Part shown: one piece after another, positions 33,404-45,212 of the stretch | Layout: every line of letters begins with the position of its first letter | Position numbering within the stretch: position 1 is the first letter of the stretch | Notes under the pieces: model-generated | The model's database searches: none | What the model was told of the DNA's origin: nothing | The model's input: only the letters and a program-made list of their open reading frames with translations | Program-made: the position numbers and the translations under genes | DNA from: Daldinia sp. FL1419 | Lineage: Eukaryota; Ascomycota; Sordariomycetes; Xylariales; Hypoxylaceae | DNA length: 64,000 nt | Assembly: GCA_025201765.1 (NCBI GenBank) | Contig: MU623449.1 | Span: 9,036 to 73,035 of the forward strand | Direction: 5' to 3'

Positions 33404-34801
33404 ATAAAGAAGAGCGGATGAAGAAAATACACTAAACACCCAAGGGCGGCAAGGGCATGAATTGATAAATGGGAACGGGCGGAAAGGAGGCTGGGGAGGG
33501 TTGCATAGGCCTGGATGGATCTTGCTGGCTGCCTATGCTTGCGCGGGTGCGCGGGTGCGCGTACATGCGAGCTGCAAGTTGCTGCTTATTACTACCATAT
33601 TTGAAGCTGTATATACGTTACTTCTCCCTCTTCCTTCTCTCTTTCGAAGAGATGCGCATTACGAGGTAGCTGGAGATAGATAGGATAGCATAGCATAGGG
33701 TGGAGAGACTGGCGAGCCATTCGAGTCGGTTCAAGCCAGGTCAAGCCTAATGGAGCTGGGACATTCTAGGTTAGGTCCCTCGATTTTGTGACGAACGTCC
33801 TTCCGATCGAAGCCGCAAGTGTTAGAAGACTTTAAACTATTATATGGGTATGTGAGAAGACGAGGCTTGTCTGACAAGTCTTTGCAATGAACGCGTTTGA
33901 AATCCTTGGAGATTGTCAGTACTAAATTAACCTGGAACTACCTAACCTAGGTTAGTTACCTAGGTTACGTACCTAGGTTACGTACTGAGGTGATTTGTCC
34001 AACTTGATATGTACCTATTATACTAATTAGGTTAAAGTAAAGCCTACCCCGTACCTAGGTATTAAGCAGACAAATTAAGCAGACAAAAAACCCCAACTCA
34101 CACTATAAATACACTAACACTTACAGTTATTCAGGCGCTCCTTCTCAAGCACACAGGAATACTACTCACGCAAGGTTTCCACTTCCCCCTTTATACCTCT
34201 CCCAATCTTTCATCTCACCTATAATTCATCGGCGTACAAGAAAAAAAAAGAAGGAAATAAGGAAAATTTTGAAGAGGCGAAATCACGTAAATACCTAATG
34301 TCAGGTACCTAGGTTTAACTACCCTTTTGCTCATGAAGCAATTGGATCAAGTCAATCATACTGCTCGTACCCGATCTGTCCAATATGAGCCAAATAAGCA
34401 GAGTCAATGATGCTAGCTAAATAGTGAAATATCAACTTAAAACGTAGACACCACCTGGTTCCCAGTCCATCTTATTATCATTCATCGTATGCACACTGCA
34501 TGAACGTATGTCATGTCGTACCGTACCTAACCATCCGGACCAGCTTCACTCTACCAGACTCACTCAAAACATACTAATAAATTGACCAGTCCAGAGCATA
34601 GTTACCTGCCTTCTGTAACATGCTTTAATAGTATTACACATCCTCAAAGTGACTGGTATGAGAGACCCTGACATTGCCTAATAAGTTCTTGGCTGGGCTC
34701 GGACTTATTGTCCTCAAAGAACAAGCAATCTCAGTGTATCACCCGAAAATTATGACCAATTATTCACTAAAAGCATACAGCCGCCATTATATCCCGAAGA
34801 A
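33404..34801. other. intergenic region rich in ACCTAGGT palindromes
   Basis: 1.4 kb between convergent genes. From about 33943 to 34065 the palindrome CCTAGG recurs five times, two of them in tandem copies of ACCTAGGTTACGT. A further copy is near 34307. A direct repeat ATTAAGCAGACAA lies at about 34060-34086. No gene is seen. Confidence 0.55.
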
Positions 34802-37800
34802 TCAGAGCGCCACTCCTCCTGCTCTTGGAGCTTTTCTGGTTCCCGCTGCAAGGATTGCCGCTCCTGTAGCAATTTCCTCCCGCTGGATAGCGAGCTCCAA
34901 TTCGGTTAGTGCACACTGTGCAGCGATTACCTTGAACGACTGGAAGTCATCCTTGCCTCTGCCGAAGGTCTTCGGGTTGGCGATACCGACGTGGATACAG
35001 GCAATGCTTATTTCAAGCGGGGTGCTGCTCTGATGCCAATTGTCGGTTCTGTCGACTGTAGAATCCGCATCACTATCACTATAATCGTCGTTGTCGTCGT
35101 CTTCCCGTGGGCCTACCTTTTTCTTTCGGATCATACTTTCGACCCATCGTGCAATCGCATCGTAGTCATCCTTAAGACGGACTGACCTATCCCTCTGTCG
35201 GCGGGTCTGAGCACCTGTCTTGTTGAAGATGTATCCTGTGAAAACCTCAAGCTCAGAAATTCCTTTGGTGAAATTATCAGAATATTCCATAGTTGCCGAC
35301 CAAACAGCATCGTCATACCTATTGGTATTAGTTGTCAGTTATATGAATAACATACAGTCTCTAAATGGATTTCTTACGCATCACGGATACGACGTGCTTC
35401 ATCCAGGGCCGCCTCCCAGTTGACCCCTCCTAATTCAGCGCATCTTGTGTTGATATACAGAAGCAACTGATCCCATACGGAAGGGCCGTAGCGGCTGACG
35501 AATTGATGGATATCGTATTTCCATATCCTTTTCTCGTCAATAGCTCTATATAGCTTGCCGAGGACCTTATTAGACTTGTAATAGACATGGCCAGGACCGC
35601 TCTCGTCGTCTTCATCCTCGGGTTCTACCGCTTTCATCGGTTCCATTACGATTTCTGTCTTGTCGACAATGCGCGCAGGAGGAGCAGGTGCCATACTGTA
35701 AAAATCCAAGTTAGTAACTTGGAAGTTCTCGCGCGGAGTTATTACCCCAAGTCACTCAGAAGAGATGGGGGCGGCGACATTCTCCAATCACTTACAATTC
35801 TGGGCGGTACTTCGTTGTTGTTAGGCCTCTCAGCTTGTTGATATCGATAGGAATTCCCGATTTACTATAATCCACGCCTATAGAGTGCATCTCTGCAAGC
35901 TTCTTGCACTCGTCATCGACTGTGCCCGCAGGCTTTCTATCAGCGAGTATTAAGTGTTTCGTAGCGATTACACCTAACCTATGGAAAGTATCAGAAACTC
36001 ATATTACGGAAGGGCTGCGCTATAGCACGTTTGAAATAAGAGCAAAATAGCATCTAAACTCACTGGTCGGTAGCCATGAACTCGACAAAGAAGTTCGTCA
36101 TGTCCTCCCATTTCACTTCGCGGTTAATATTCAGGGGACTAACTCTGGGGTAGTCTGCTGGGGCAAACTCTCGCACTGATGAGGCTACAGCAAGGTCATC
36201 CCAGATGATGTTGTAGATATCACCATCGAGGTCACCGCCGCTAAGTTGACTAGGAAGATCTCTCTTTCCTTTCCTGCTGAATACAACACAATTTGAGAGC
36301 GATCTCAAAGGGTGGTACGGTGGAGGCACGACGACTTTTCGAACCTGAATATCGCCGGGGTGAAGAGCTGGAGACCTTGTAATCAAGACTAATCGGTTAT
36401 GCAAATCTATGTCGATGCCACGCTTCCTGTAAAGCTTGTCTTGTTCAAATGTGACGTAGATCTCGTCCTCCTCCAGAAGCCCAAACTCATCCATAACGCC
36501 AAAGAGCGTGACGCCTTGTTCTACTGGGATCCGAGCTTTATGTTTGAGAAGTCGCACTTCCCTAAGGACAACGGTTTCGACGACAGAACAGAGAAACTTA
36601 TCCTTCTTGTAGTCTATTCCTAGCTTATGTAGTCGACGGATAAACTTTGAGAAGTTAATTTGCTCTGCGACTTTTTGTCTTTTGAGAAACGTGACGGTAT
36701 TGTAGATCTGGGCTGTGATCATACGTAGCCTTTCGAGTTCAAGATTTTGAACTTGAAGGAACCATTCTTCTGTAACACCCATATCCTCGAGAATCTTAAT
36801 CATCTGGCGATTAAGTACAAGGGGAATAGGCTTATTACCCATATCACAAATTTCCAAATACTGGCTATCTTCGCTCTCGAACTTGGTCATACTTGGCCTA
36901 ATTCGCATGACATTTCCTCGGAGTGTATCGTCCAAAGAAAGCATTCCTTTAGCACCCGCCCATCTTATTTGGAAGCATGTGGTGTTTCCTCGGGTTTTCG
37001 GGAGGGAGGCGTGGATAGCTTCCATCAATGATCTGGATAACGTCCCGACCCCGTCACTGAAAACTCTCTCCCCATCACTAGATTTCACATCGTCTATATG
37101 CTCGATCTTTGTTCCAATACTAACAAGGTCAACAGAGAAGGGGGTTTCGGAAAAGGCCTGGCCGATTCGGGCGGCACACCTCGAGGGTGAGAAGATCTTG
37201 TTGAATTTCCCGAGGAGAGAAATTACGCGGAAATAGTCTTGCCCATGGCCATTATGGTCAGTAAAGGGGGCCATTAGCCATACGCTATGTGCTCGGAGAG
37301 AAGAGTGAGAGAACCCCAGGAACCTATAATCTCGACCAGCGATATGAACCCCGTTTAATAGAATGCCCTTGAATCGGCGCCAGATGACGTCGAGCGCCAC
37401 TTTGGAATTGAAAAATAAATCCTGACCATCCTCTTCGCAAAACTGAACACGAGCGAAGTAGCTAATATGATCAGGAAATTTCCGAAGTATTCGGTTTTTT
37501 GCTTCTGGCTCAGGACCAAGAAGAGTGACCCGGGTCGGTGTGACTTGTACTTTGTATACCATTACAAGGCTTTGGCTTGCTCTCTCCGATATTAGCTCCT
37601 TTCCACCGCCACGACGTATCTCTTTTTCATTATTCACCATGTACGACCAAATTTCGTCCGGATTGAACGTGCTCGCCTCAACGCTTGGGCTAGGGAATGG
37701 TATCTGAGCGAATAACTTCTTTACTGCACCTGCAGATATAGGAAAAGGGGAAGCTGTTGACGCATTCTTGGTACCATTAAGAAAGGCGCCTAAGCGCCCA

Positions 37801-38867
37801 TTAGTGGAAGAGGCTTGTGCTGCTATGTGAAGGCGCTTGAGTAATGCCTGAACTGTCTGAGGCAGAAGATAGCCGTTCTGAACCAGAGCCTGAAACTGAA
37901 ATAGAACGTCGAAAGGGATGATAGAAGTAGCTTGGTATTTATCAAACAGAGCGTTAATTGAAACCATCCCATCGGCCATTGAGGTTCGACCGTACAAAAC
38001 ATCCGGGAAATCATAATACGAAATATTGAGTTTCTCCTTTTGTTTGAGTCGTTGAAGCTTAGAGTTGAAATCAACAGGCGATACTTGAATGCTGTACACA
38101 AGGCTCTGCCCTAGGATTGATTGATGATCGGCGTCGGGATGTGGTAGAGAGCTTAGCCGGACTCTAGATATTCTGTTTGTGACTGTTTTATATGCCGAAA
38201 TCCCCATTTGATTCACCATAACAGAAAGGGCAACTGTATCGGTGACATCGTATAGCCGAGGAGCTTCCCAGAGCGTCAAAGTCAAGGTAGGGATTTGGCG
38301 GACGCTAGCAACGACTATCTCTTCCACGGTACGATACGGAATTTCGACTCGGGTGGCCCCGTACAAGACTACGAGAGAATCCCTGGCAAATCTTGCTATT
38401 CCTTGGGCGGACCATTTGATATCGGGGCTATAAGCGAGCTTGTCATTTAAGTATTCATAATGACCGCATGAAAACTCGCGAAGATCGAAAGAGACCTTCT
38501 TATCATTCGGGGACGATTTCTCTTCTTCCTCTTGCAGGGTGAGGTCTTCTGCTGTCTTGATCATAGCCCTCAGTAAAAATTCGTCTGGGGTATTTTTACT
38601 GATTGAACATCTGACCCAGTCGCCGAGGATATTCAAGTTTCCTCGCACACGCTGCCGCGGGCCGAATTGGCGGGTGCCGCCATGGACTTGTAGGAATCTA
38701 TCCCCATGTTCTCTGTAAAGGAAAGTTACGTATCCAAACCGTTTGCCGCGATTCTTCCTACAAGTCCAGTCTGTGATGCGCAGTTTATCAGTAATTATAG
38801 GAGTTAGTTGAGTCTTAAGACTTTGGTCGTTTAGACCCATGGGGAGGTCTTGCATGAAGACCTCCAT
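34802..38867 (-). CDS. RNA-dependent RNA polymerase, SAD-1/QDE-1 family
   Basis: Cellular RdRP that makes double-stranded RNA from aberrant or unpaired transcripts and feeds Dicer in quelling or meiotic silencing. Four exons, 38867-36064, 35978-35796, 35695-35378 and 35318-34802, give 1273 residues, normal for fungal RdRPs. An RRM-like N-terminus (residues 1-65, MEVFMQDLP ... RFGYVTFL) is as in the SAD-1/Rdp1 branch. The catalytic loop is SGGDLDGD (DLDGD at 879-883), with the first conserved Lys/Gly blocks KGMLSLDDTL and MRIRPSM upstream. The exon 2 segment LGVIATKHLILADRKP and AEMHSIGVDYSKSG is diagnostic for the family. An acidic linker (REDDDNDDYSDSD) lies near the C-terminus. All junctions keep frame and restore conserved blocks. 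The active site is intact, so the gene is probably functional. Whether it is the SAD-1 or an RRP-3-type paralogue needs a tree. Confidence 0.93.
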
Positions 38868-40767
38868 ATTAGGCTTGCGTAGGGTCTATCTGGTATCTAT
38901 CTGGTAGACCTTAGACGTGTAGATGGGGAGGGGATCAAATGTAAAACACAAAAGAATTAAGTTGAAGAATCGCAGCCTCGCTCGGAATAAAGATGGGGGG
39001 AGAGGATGGAACACTGGAGTTTGCTATGGTGGGTTTAATCGGTTGGTAGCGGACAGCTGCAGAATCTGGAACCTGATAATAGTAATTCTATCCGAATTTT
39101 AATTGGTCGTTCGCGATGCCAAGATGTCCTACCTTGTGTAGAGGAATATGACATATGAACAGGATGGTAGAGCCTGCGACAACTTTATCCACGATAAATG
39201 AGGCTGTACCTTGAAATGCGTGCAGCGTTTTAAGATTGTCGTTGAGCCGAATCCTGTAAAAGAAGAAGGTTTTTTTTTTAAAGTCGCAATAGATAGAAAG
39301 CGGGAATGATTAATATTATGAAATACGAGTATCAATTTTATGACTTGGAAACCTTGAGGATTAGGTGGGGTAACTTTTAATATCTTGGGTAGCACAAAGT
39401 GCGGGCAGCTTCAAAATAACTTGGGGTACGAACATAATGGTACGATGACTGATAACATGTAAGTGCATCAGGTAATTTGTGAGGCCGATCAGAGGTTCCC
39501 CTCTGAATTGCACCTACCTAAGCTATGTAAGTTCCAATGCATCATCCTTTTCAAAGGGTCCAATCCGCCAGCGTACGTAATGTACTAACTAAGGTTAGGT
39601 TACTTTCAGCCTTTAAAGCCCTCAATCCGAAATGTAGCACATACGTCCTCACACCTGCATATGGAACCTTATTACGCCGACTTGACTGCGCATGTGCCTT
39701 AAAAGATCGTCATCTCAACCTATCATTCCTTTACTTAGTTTCTATTTGTTGTTCCAGGCATCCATTAATCAAAACTGTTGTGGCTTAGAAAATCATCTAC
39801 CCTCTGTCTATAGATAAAGAGAGAGAAAAGATAAGTGTGTTAATCCATTTCTTCGTACATGCTACGTTAGGCTGACATGTTATGTATAAAAACATACCTT
39901 GAGTAGGTAGGCTTTGAGGTCTGGAAGACACCAAAGCGAGATCAAAGCCGCTTCAAAATCGGTGCTTTTCCTCCTAATTACTCTATTTACCTAGATAAGA
40001 GAAAGTTAGGACGCCAATCCTAATATCATTGTAATATAAATACACCATGTACCCTTATACACCTCACATCGTATAATCCGAGAGATAGGTACCTAGGTAC
40101 CTATATACCTCTGCTACCCTAAGATTCCTCTATATAGTCCAACCATTATCTTCGATTAATCTACAGGGTGTTTTAACTAGGTAAGTACCTATCCATATAA
40201 TACTTGGTATTTTTTGTTACATATGCCAACCTTTCCATCATCAATTATTGTAATAAGCATTTTCGAGCACTATATAAATCTCTGTCGCGGTCATATCGTC
40301 CTGTTCAAACCTCTTGGGTGAAATAATGTTCTATACTGTATTTATAATTCTACTTAACCACCTACCTGTAGATAGTATGCGTCTGAGGTGAGCGAATATG
40401 ACAATGTAGGCGATGAAAATCAATATCCAACATAGACCTTGGTATATTCATCAGCTAATATTATGGTCTCTGCTTAATACCTTTTTCTTCGCTGTCAGGG
40501 CTACTTCTGCAAAAACTGCAGAGTGTTTACGTTATAAACTAAATTTTAACCTTTTAGGTATTATGAGACATGGATGTGAGAGATCGTGAACCAATCATTG
40601 TTCCCGAATAGGAAATCTTCGATATCTACCCCGCCAATCATCAATCGTCTGCATTTTCACATTTCTAACCCATCTCAAGATCTTACATTGATACTTCTTC
40701 AAATACAAAATCTTTATTTTCCCCCATTTCAATTAAACAATTTCCTAATATGGAATATTAGACTATT
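38868..40767. other. divergent intergenic region between RdRP and TYW2
   Basis: 1.9 kb containing the promoters of two divergently transcribed genes. A perfect GGTACCTAGGTACC palindrome is at 40088-40101. Just upstream of the RdRP start a short direct repeat (TCTATCTGGTA twice) lies at 38884-38907. No gene is supported. Confidence 0.5.
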
Positions 40768-41997
40768 ATGGGTTTGCCCAAGCACAAACCAAAATGGAAG
40801 AGGCTGCCGCCTCAAAACCCCATTGAGGTGGCAATTAAAAGTTGGTTTCATGCTGGTGCTTTGGCCGAGAACCCACGAGTAGATATTAACAACGACGTCA
40901 TCAATCACGCCCCAAAAAGATGGACTGTATACGAACCGATGGTATTGCTCCCGACAGGCTCTTTCGACACGACCGCGTGGAAGCAACTGCTTCTTGACCT
41001 ATCTAACGAGCAAGCTGATCTCTTGTGGGTCCGGATCCTAGCAGAGATCTCGAAGAGAACCGGAGGAGCAGCCCTTACACATCTCGCCGTGAACGAAGGA
41101 ATACCTGCCGCTCTTCGCCACGGCCCGCCAGAAGAGTTAGACGGGAAGGGAAATGAATCCGGAGATGGTTCTGCACCGGAAAACATACTACGAAGCCCGA
41201 CTGGCCTTCGTATCCTGCATGGGAATTTTGGACCCGCCTTTGCTGAAGATACGGCGCCGGATTTCGAGAACGCGTTCTGGGTCTCGACAAGGCAGAATGG
41301 CGTATTCCAGACGTGGGCGCCACGGTGGACCATGTTCAGTCGAGGGAATATCAAGGAGAAAGCGCGGCTGCTCAGTTTCCACGACGACAAACCAAGGGAA
41401 TATAGGAAATCCTTACAAGATACCTGGGCAGTTGACCTGTACGCCGGCATCGGGTACTTTACCTTTTCGTATGCGAAGTTGGGTATGCGGATACTATGCT
41501 GGGAGCTGAATCCGTGGAGCGTGGAGGGTTTGCGCCGAGGCGCCAAGGGAAACGGCTGGTCGGTGCGGGTCGTAAAAGACGAAAATGACCTCATATTACC
41601 TATGAAGGAGCTGATAGGTGGTGGCGAGCAGATTATCGTCTTCCTCGAAGATAATAAACATGCCTCGCGGAGAATTAAAGAGCTGAGCGAAATAGATGTT
41701 TCGCATGTCAACTGCGGTTTATTACCTACAAGTGACGCCTCATGGAAAAACGCTTGGGACGTCGCAGCGCGCAATAGAGGAAAAGAGGCGTGGCTTCATC
41801 TTCATGAAAATGTAGGTGTGGCAGACGTCGAAAAGCGGAAGGGAGAAATCGAACGATATTTCCAAGATCTGGCACACGGCAACGACGACCAGAGAACCGC
41901 ACGCGTAGAGCACACAGAACTCGTCAAGACGTTCGCGCCGGGTGTTTGGCACTGCGTGTTCGATCTATACATTATAAGGTCTAGTAGCATAACATGA
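40768..41997 (+). CDS. TRM12: tRNA wybutosine-synthesizing protein 2 (TYW2/TRM12)
   Basis: SAM-dependent 3-amino-3-carboxypropyl transferase acting on the wyosine base at position 37 of tRNA-Phe, in the cytosol. Single exon, 409 residues, within the usual range. The Rossmann-fold SAM site is DLYAGIGYFTFSY at residues 223-235, followed by the acidic strand end CWELNPW at 244-250. Further upstream the RxxxGN-type segment NGVFQTWAPRWTMFSRGN at about 177-194 is the conserved TYW2/Trm5 block. The N-terminal part (WTVYEPMVLLPTGSF) and LLWVRILAEIS match the fungal Trm12 N-terminal domain. The start is the ATG nearest the conserved region with an AT-rich leader before it. Neighbours are unrelated in function. 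Confidence 0.93.
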   Translation: MGLPKHKPKWKRLPPQNPIEVAIKSWFHAGALAENPRVDINNDVINHAPKRWTVYEPMVLLPTGSFDTTAWKQLLLDLSNEQADLLWVRILAEISKRTGGAALTHLAVNEGIPAALRHGPPEELDGKGNESGDGSAPENILRSPTGLRILHGNFGPAFAEDTAPDFENAFWVSTRQNGVFQTWAPRWTMFSRGNIKEKARLLSFHDDKPREYRKSLQDTWAVDLYAGIGYFTFSYAKLGMRILCWELNPWSVEGLRRGAKGNGWSVRVVKDENDLILPMKELIGGGEQIIVFLEDNKHASRRIKELSEIDVSHVNCGLLPTSDASWKNAWDVAARNRGKEAWLHLHENVGVADVEKRKGEIERYFQDLAHGNDDQRTARVEHTELVKTFAPGVWHCVFDLYIIRSSSIT

Positions 41998-42153
41998 GGA
42001 TATTATACATGAACTCGTTCCAATACGCTCCAAATCATAACTCGTGTACATGTTCCCTAACGCGACCTTCGCCCCTCTCCAAAAAGCAATTGCTAGTACG
42101 CCCCCTTTTGTTGACTATTTATTTTGGAATCCAACGGGTATTAATCAAGTTTC

Positions 42154-42818
42154 TTAGTTGCTTCTCCTAAACTTGCTTGGAATATTGTCTTCCACGATGG
42201 CCATCTTGTTTAGCTTTTCAAGCCTTTCTTCTTCGTCCTCAAGCATCTCGTGCTTCTTGAAGTGTTCAATGTCTTCAGGATGTGTCAAGTCTTCGAGTTT
42301 CGTATTCTCGTCATGATACTTCTCCCAATGATGAATCTCATACTCGTACTCGTCGTCGCCATGATGCCCAGGCCCTGTTCCCACATCTGGCAGTGTCTTC
42401 CCCGAGGCGATGAAAGCGACAAACTCGTCGCGTGTAACAATTCCATCCCCACTGGCGTCGAGTAGGCTTAGTAGCTCGCGCTGGATCTCTTCGCGACGAG
42501 ATTGTGGTACATCTTTGTTCGACTCGTCCATCAGTCCATACGTGCGCAGGATCTCTTCAGCTTCCCACTGGCCGTCGGCGTCATAGTCGTGCAAGACGAA
42601 GAAGGACGAGGCGTCGAAGTCGCTGATATGATGCTCTTCTATAGTTATTATTAGCTTAGACGAGATACCTATGCAAATGGATGGTATGCCATACCGGCCA
42701 TGTGTTTGGTTATCCAGTTGGCATTCTGATCAACCATTGGCTTTTGCGATCCTCCATGATCACCATGGCCAAGGACTTGGCTAGCGAGACCAGCTAAGGC
42801 TATTATCGTAGCGCGCAT
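42154..42818 (-). CDS. secreted/ER EF-hand protein, Ssp120-like
   Basis: Two exons, 42818-42695 and 42638-42154, give 202 residues. The first about 18 residues (MRATIIALAGLASQVLG) are a clear signal peptide, followed by HGDHGG. Two EF-hands follow: HDYDADGQWEAEEI near residue 57 and DASGDGIVTRDEF near residue 105. Then comes a charged helical tail (EDIEHFKKHEMLEDEEERLEKL) ending PSKFRRSN. This is the arrangement of yeast Ssp120 and the nucleobindin group, calcium-binding proteins of the early secretory pathway that associate with cargo receptors. There is no HDEL retention signal, which also holds for the family. The splice junction yields the continuous KHMAEEHHISDFD. It is divergently placed from ORC6 with a 564-bp shared upstream region. 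Confidence 0.85.
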
Positions 42819-43382
42819 TTCTATACGTGATCTGGTAAGATTGATCAAACACTACGCTGGACGACTAAGGGAACTAAAGGGCAGCGATTTGAGGACGAAG
42901 GAGCACGAAGAGTCAAAAAGAAGAAGGAGAAGCAAAAGAGGATCAATAAGGACAACGGGGCATGCAAATGCGCAAAGAGCCGGGCAACCGGTGGAGTTGC
43001 ATCCGTGGATCTGGCTCTAAGATAAGCTAAAGTAGGTAGTTAGATAAGATAACTAACCTATAAGGTATGACCTGTTGGCTTATCTGTTCAGTGAGATCAT
43101 CGACCCCAGCATCCCCCCGGTTATGATCCTGCAGTTTTCCTGCAGGGGCCGAACCCACTAAGATTAGCCTATCTAGGTCGCGTCTAGAGCGGTATGGGGT
43201 TGGCAAGGGTTCTTTCTACATAGTGGTCGTCCTAGCTGCCTAGGTACCTACACTACGGCTGTGTACTTCGTTAATTTGGATTCTTCAATTTCAATAACTT
43301 CTGACTTCATTCTCATTTAAGCGACTGCATTTTTCTTCCCTTCTTAAACTACTGTCGATATCCTACTAATACACATCCCAAC
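42819..43382. other. divergent promoter between the EF-hand gene and ORC6
   Basis: 564 bp. It holds one CCTAGGTACC palindrome copy at about 43239-43248 and the CT-rich leader just before ORC6. No other feature is supported. Confidence 0.5.
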
Positions 43383-44561
43383 ATGAGCCGCACTCTGGAG
43401 CCAACACTCCTTTCTCTGTTACCTACCTATTCCAAAGACTTGCCCCAACCCCTTCTCGAGCTCGCGTCTTCTCTACTCACGCAGTCCCGTCATAGCGCCG
43501 GTACGCTCAAGGCCGAAGAAGAAGTAGCCCGTGCCTACGCATGCGCTCATATTGCCTGTGAACGCCTAAAGATAACCCTAGACCTTCCACCGATCCAACC
43601 TAGACCTCCTGTTCCACCACGAATATACAAGAAACTATATTCTCATCTTGACAATGTCTTGCCTAAGAATACTGCGGGGAGGTCTGGCCGAATGCGTACC
43701 CCGAGCTCAAAGTTACGCGAGTCAGGGGCAATAGGCGACAATCAACGGATTCCCTCTCGAGGTACACCTACTAAAGAGGAATCCTTAGTTAAATTTCGCT
43801 CTCCTGCCGCAGCCAAGTTTGACGGTAGCCCGACGAAGTCTGCGAGTAAACCACCGCCGCTCCCCGCGAAGAAAAAGGCCGGGGGCAGCATGAGCGCACT
43901 ACCAGCCTGGGTTCGGCCTACTATTCAGTTTATGTGTAAAGAGCTGGACGAGGAACGTATTGGGCGAACTGTTCTCGCCGGTATGCAAACGATCGCCACG
44001 CCGCACGGAAAACGAACTAAGGACGAGTGGATTAATGAGCACTTATCACCGTTGCTCGCGGCCGTGTATTTCCTTGTTTCGTCACAGCTATACGTGCTAG
44101 AGCAAGGAAAGGACCTCGACGATCCGCAATACGCGCGAATGCGGAAATCCATTCTTAATGTTATGGGGCGGGCGCAGGAAAATGTTAACGTGGCAGGCAT
44201 GGATGAAGATGAGCTCTGGATCGGCTGGACAGATATCAAATCAAGAGATGTAGACGGTGCCGTTGCCAAGGTGGTCGAGAACGACTGGCAGAAAGAAGAA
44301 TGGTTTGCCGGCATTAGGAATATGGCGCAAATAAAAAACGCTAGTACGGATGACCAAGATGTGCAAATGGAGGATAGCGAGGAAGGACAGTTTAGCGGGA
44401 AACTCCATCTTCACAGAGGCGATACTATGCTTCAAAGCAAGTGGGATATGACCGATAAAAAGCGAGAGGAATATCGCACGTGGAAAGAGGAGATGATGCG
44501 ACGAATCGAAGAGTTTGAACGCACTCCAGCATCGGAAATAAGAATTCACACCGCTGCATAG
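43383..44561 (+). CDS. ORC6: origin recognition complex subunit 6 (ORC6)
   Basis: Subunit of the six-protein complex that marks replication origins in the nucleus. Single exon, 392 residues. The N-terminus (LEPTLLSLLPTYSKDLPQPL, then SLLTQSRHSAGTLKAEEEVARAYACAHIACERLK) matches the cyclin-fold first domain of fungal Orc6, followed by the PRPPVPPRIYKKLY block. A Ser/Pro/Lys linker with SP and TP sites (GTPTKEES, PTKSASK) could be CDK targets. The second folded part (ALPAWVRPTIQFMCKELDE ... GMQTIATPHGKRTKDEW) and the C-terminal REEYRTWKEEMMRRIEEFE helix complete the protein. Length and order are normal for filamentous fungi. The start ATG follows a pyrimidine-rich leader. Confidence 0.9.
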   Translation: MSRTLEPTLLSLLPTYSKDLPQPLLELASSLLTQSRHSAGTLKAEEEVARAYACAHIACERLKITLDLPPIQPRPPVPPRIYKKLYSHLDNVLPKNTAGRSGRMRTPSSKLRESGAIGDNQRIPSRGTPTKEESLVKFRSPAAAKFDGSPTKSASKPPPLPAKKKAGGSMSALPAWVRPTIQFMCKELDEERIGRTVLAGMQTIATPHGKRTKDEWINEHLSPLLAAVYFLVSSQLYVLEQGKDLDDPQYARMRKSILNVMGRAQENVNVAGMDEDELWIGWTDIKSRDVDGAVAKVVENDWQKEEWFAGIRNMAQIKNASTDDQDVQMEDSEEGQFSGKLHLHRGDTMLQSKWDMTDKKREEYRTWKEEMMRRIEEFERTPASEIRIHTAA

Positions 44562-45212
44562 TCTTGGGAAAGTCTAGAGGATGGGTTGTATAGGAGGTAG
44601 GTAGGTAATGAGAATTCTAACTTTTGTGTCTCTATCTAGATTCAGCTCGACTCTTCACGCATTCGCAAACACCTTGTGTCCAGTACTACGCCCTCCCTTG
44701 TCAACCCTAGGTATCTTATTCGGGAATATTGTTTTTGGTTTCCAACTATTTACGCTCACCCCGACGGTGGGAGATGCTGAGCTGTAAGTTTCTTCTGCTG
44801 AGAATATCAATGAGTTGCATATAAGATACGGTCGTTGTCGAGGTATAAGATGACTGATTTAAAGAGTACCATAGGAACGGAGCCAACTAATCTCTCCTTA
44901 ATTATTTTTATTATTTTCGACTATATACCCGTTTATTATATTCCCATTTATACAAGAGCACGTACTGGGAGCCTTGCTGTATTACGCTCCCTTCCTAGTC
45001 GCGTCCCCGCGGCCAATCGTATCCTGGACCGTTCCACCAATGGACCCCTTATCTGTAAACTGTCGTCCAACTACGCCCTCCTTCGAGAACGGACCGCCAA
45101 TTTTATGCGCTGTACCGCCGATTGCGCCCTCCGACTAGATGCTCAAGACACGTCAGTGAATAGATACGTGCTAGACAGCTAGACTTATAGCATGGGAATC
45201 GAAAAGGGGAAG
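44562..45212. other. convergent intergenic region
   Basis: 0.65 kb between ORC6 and the Gly/Ser-rich gene, both ending here. No gene is seen. A short GTAG repeat is at about 44597-44608. Confidence 0.5.

Noticed and set aside
40905..41774. Long antisense frame (289 codons) inside TYW2
   Set aside because: It is the shadow of the TYW2 coding frame, which matches a known family.
3691..44561. RFC1 and ORC6 in one window as a replication cluster
   Set aside because: They lie 36 kb apart with unrelated genes between, so co-location is most likely chance.
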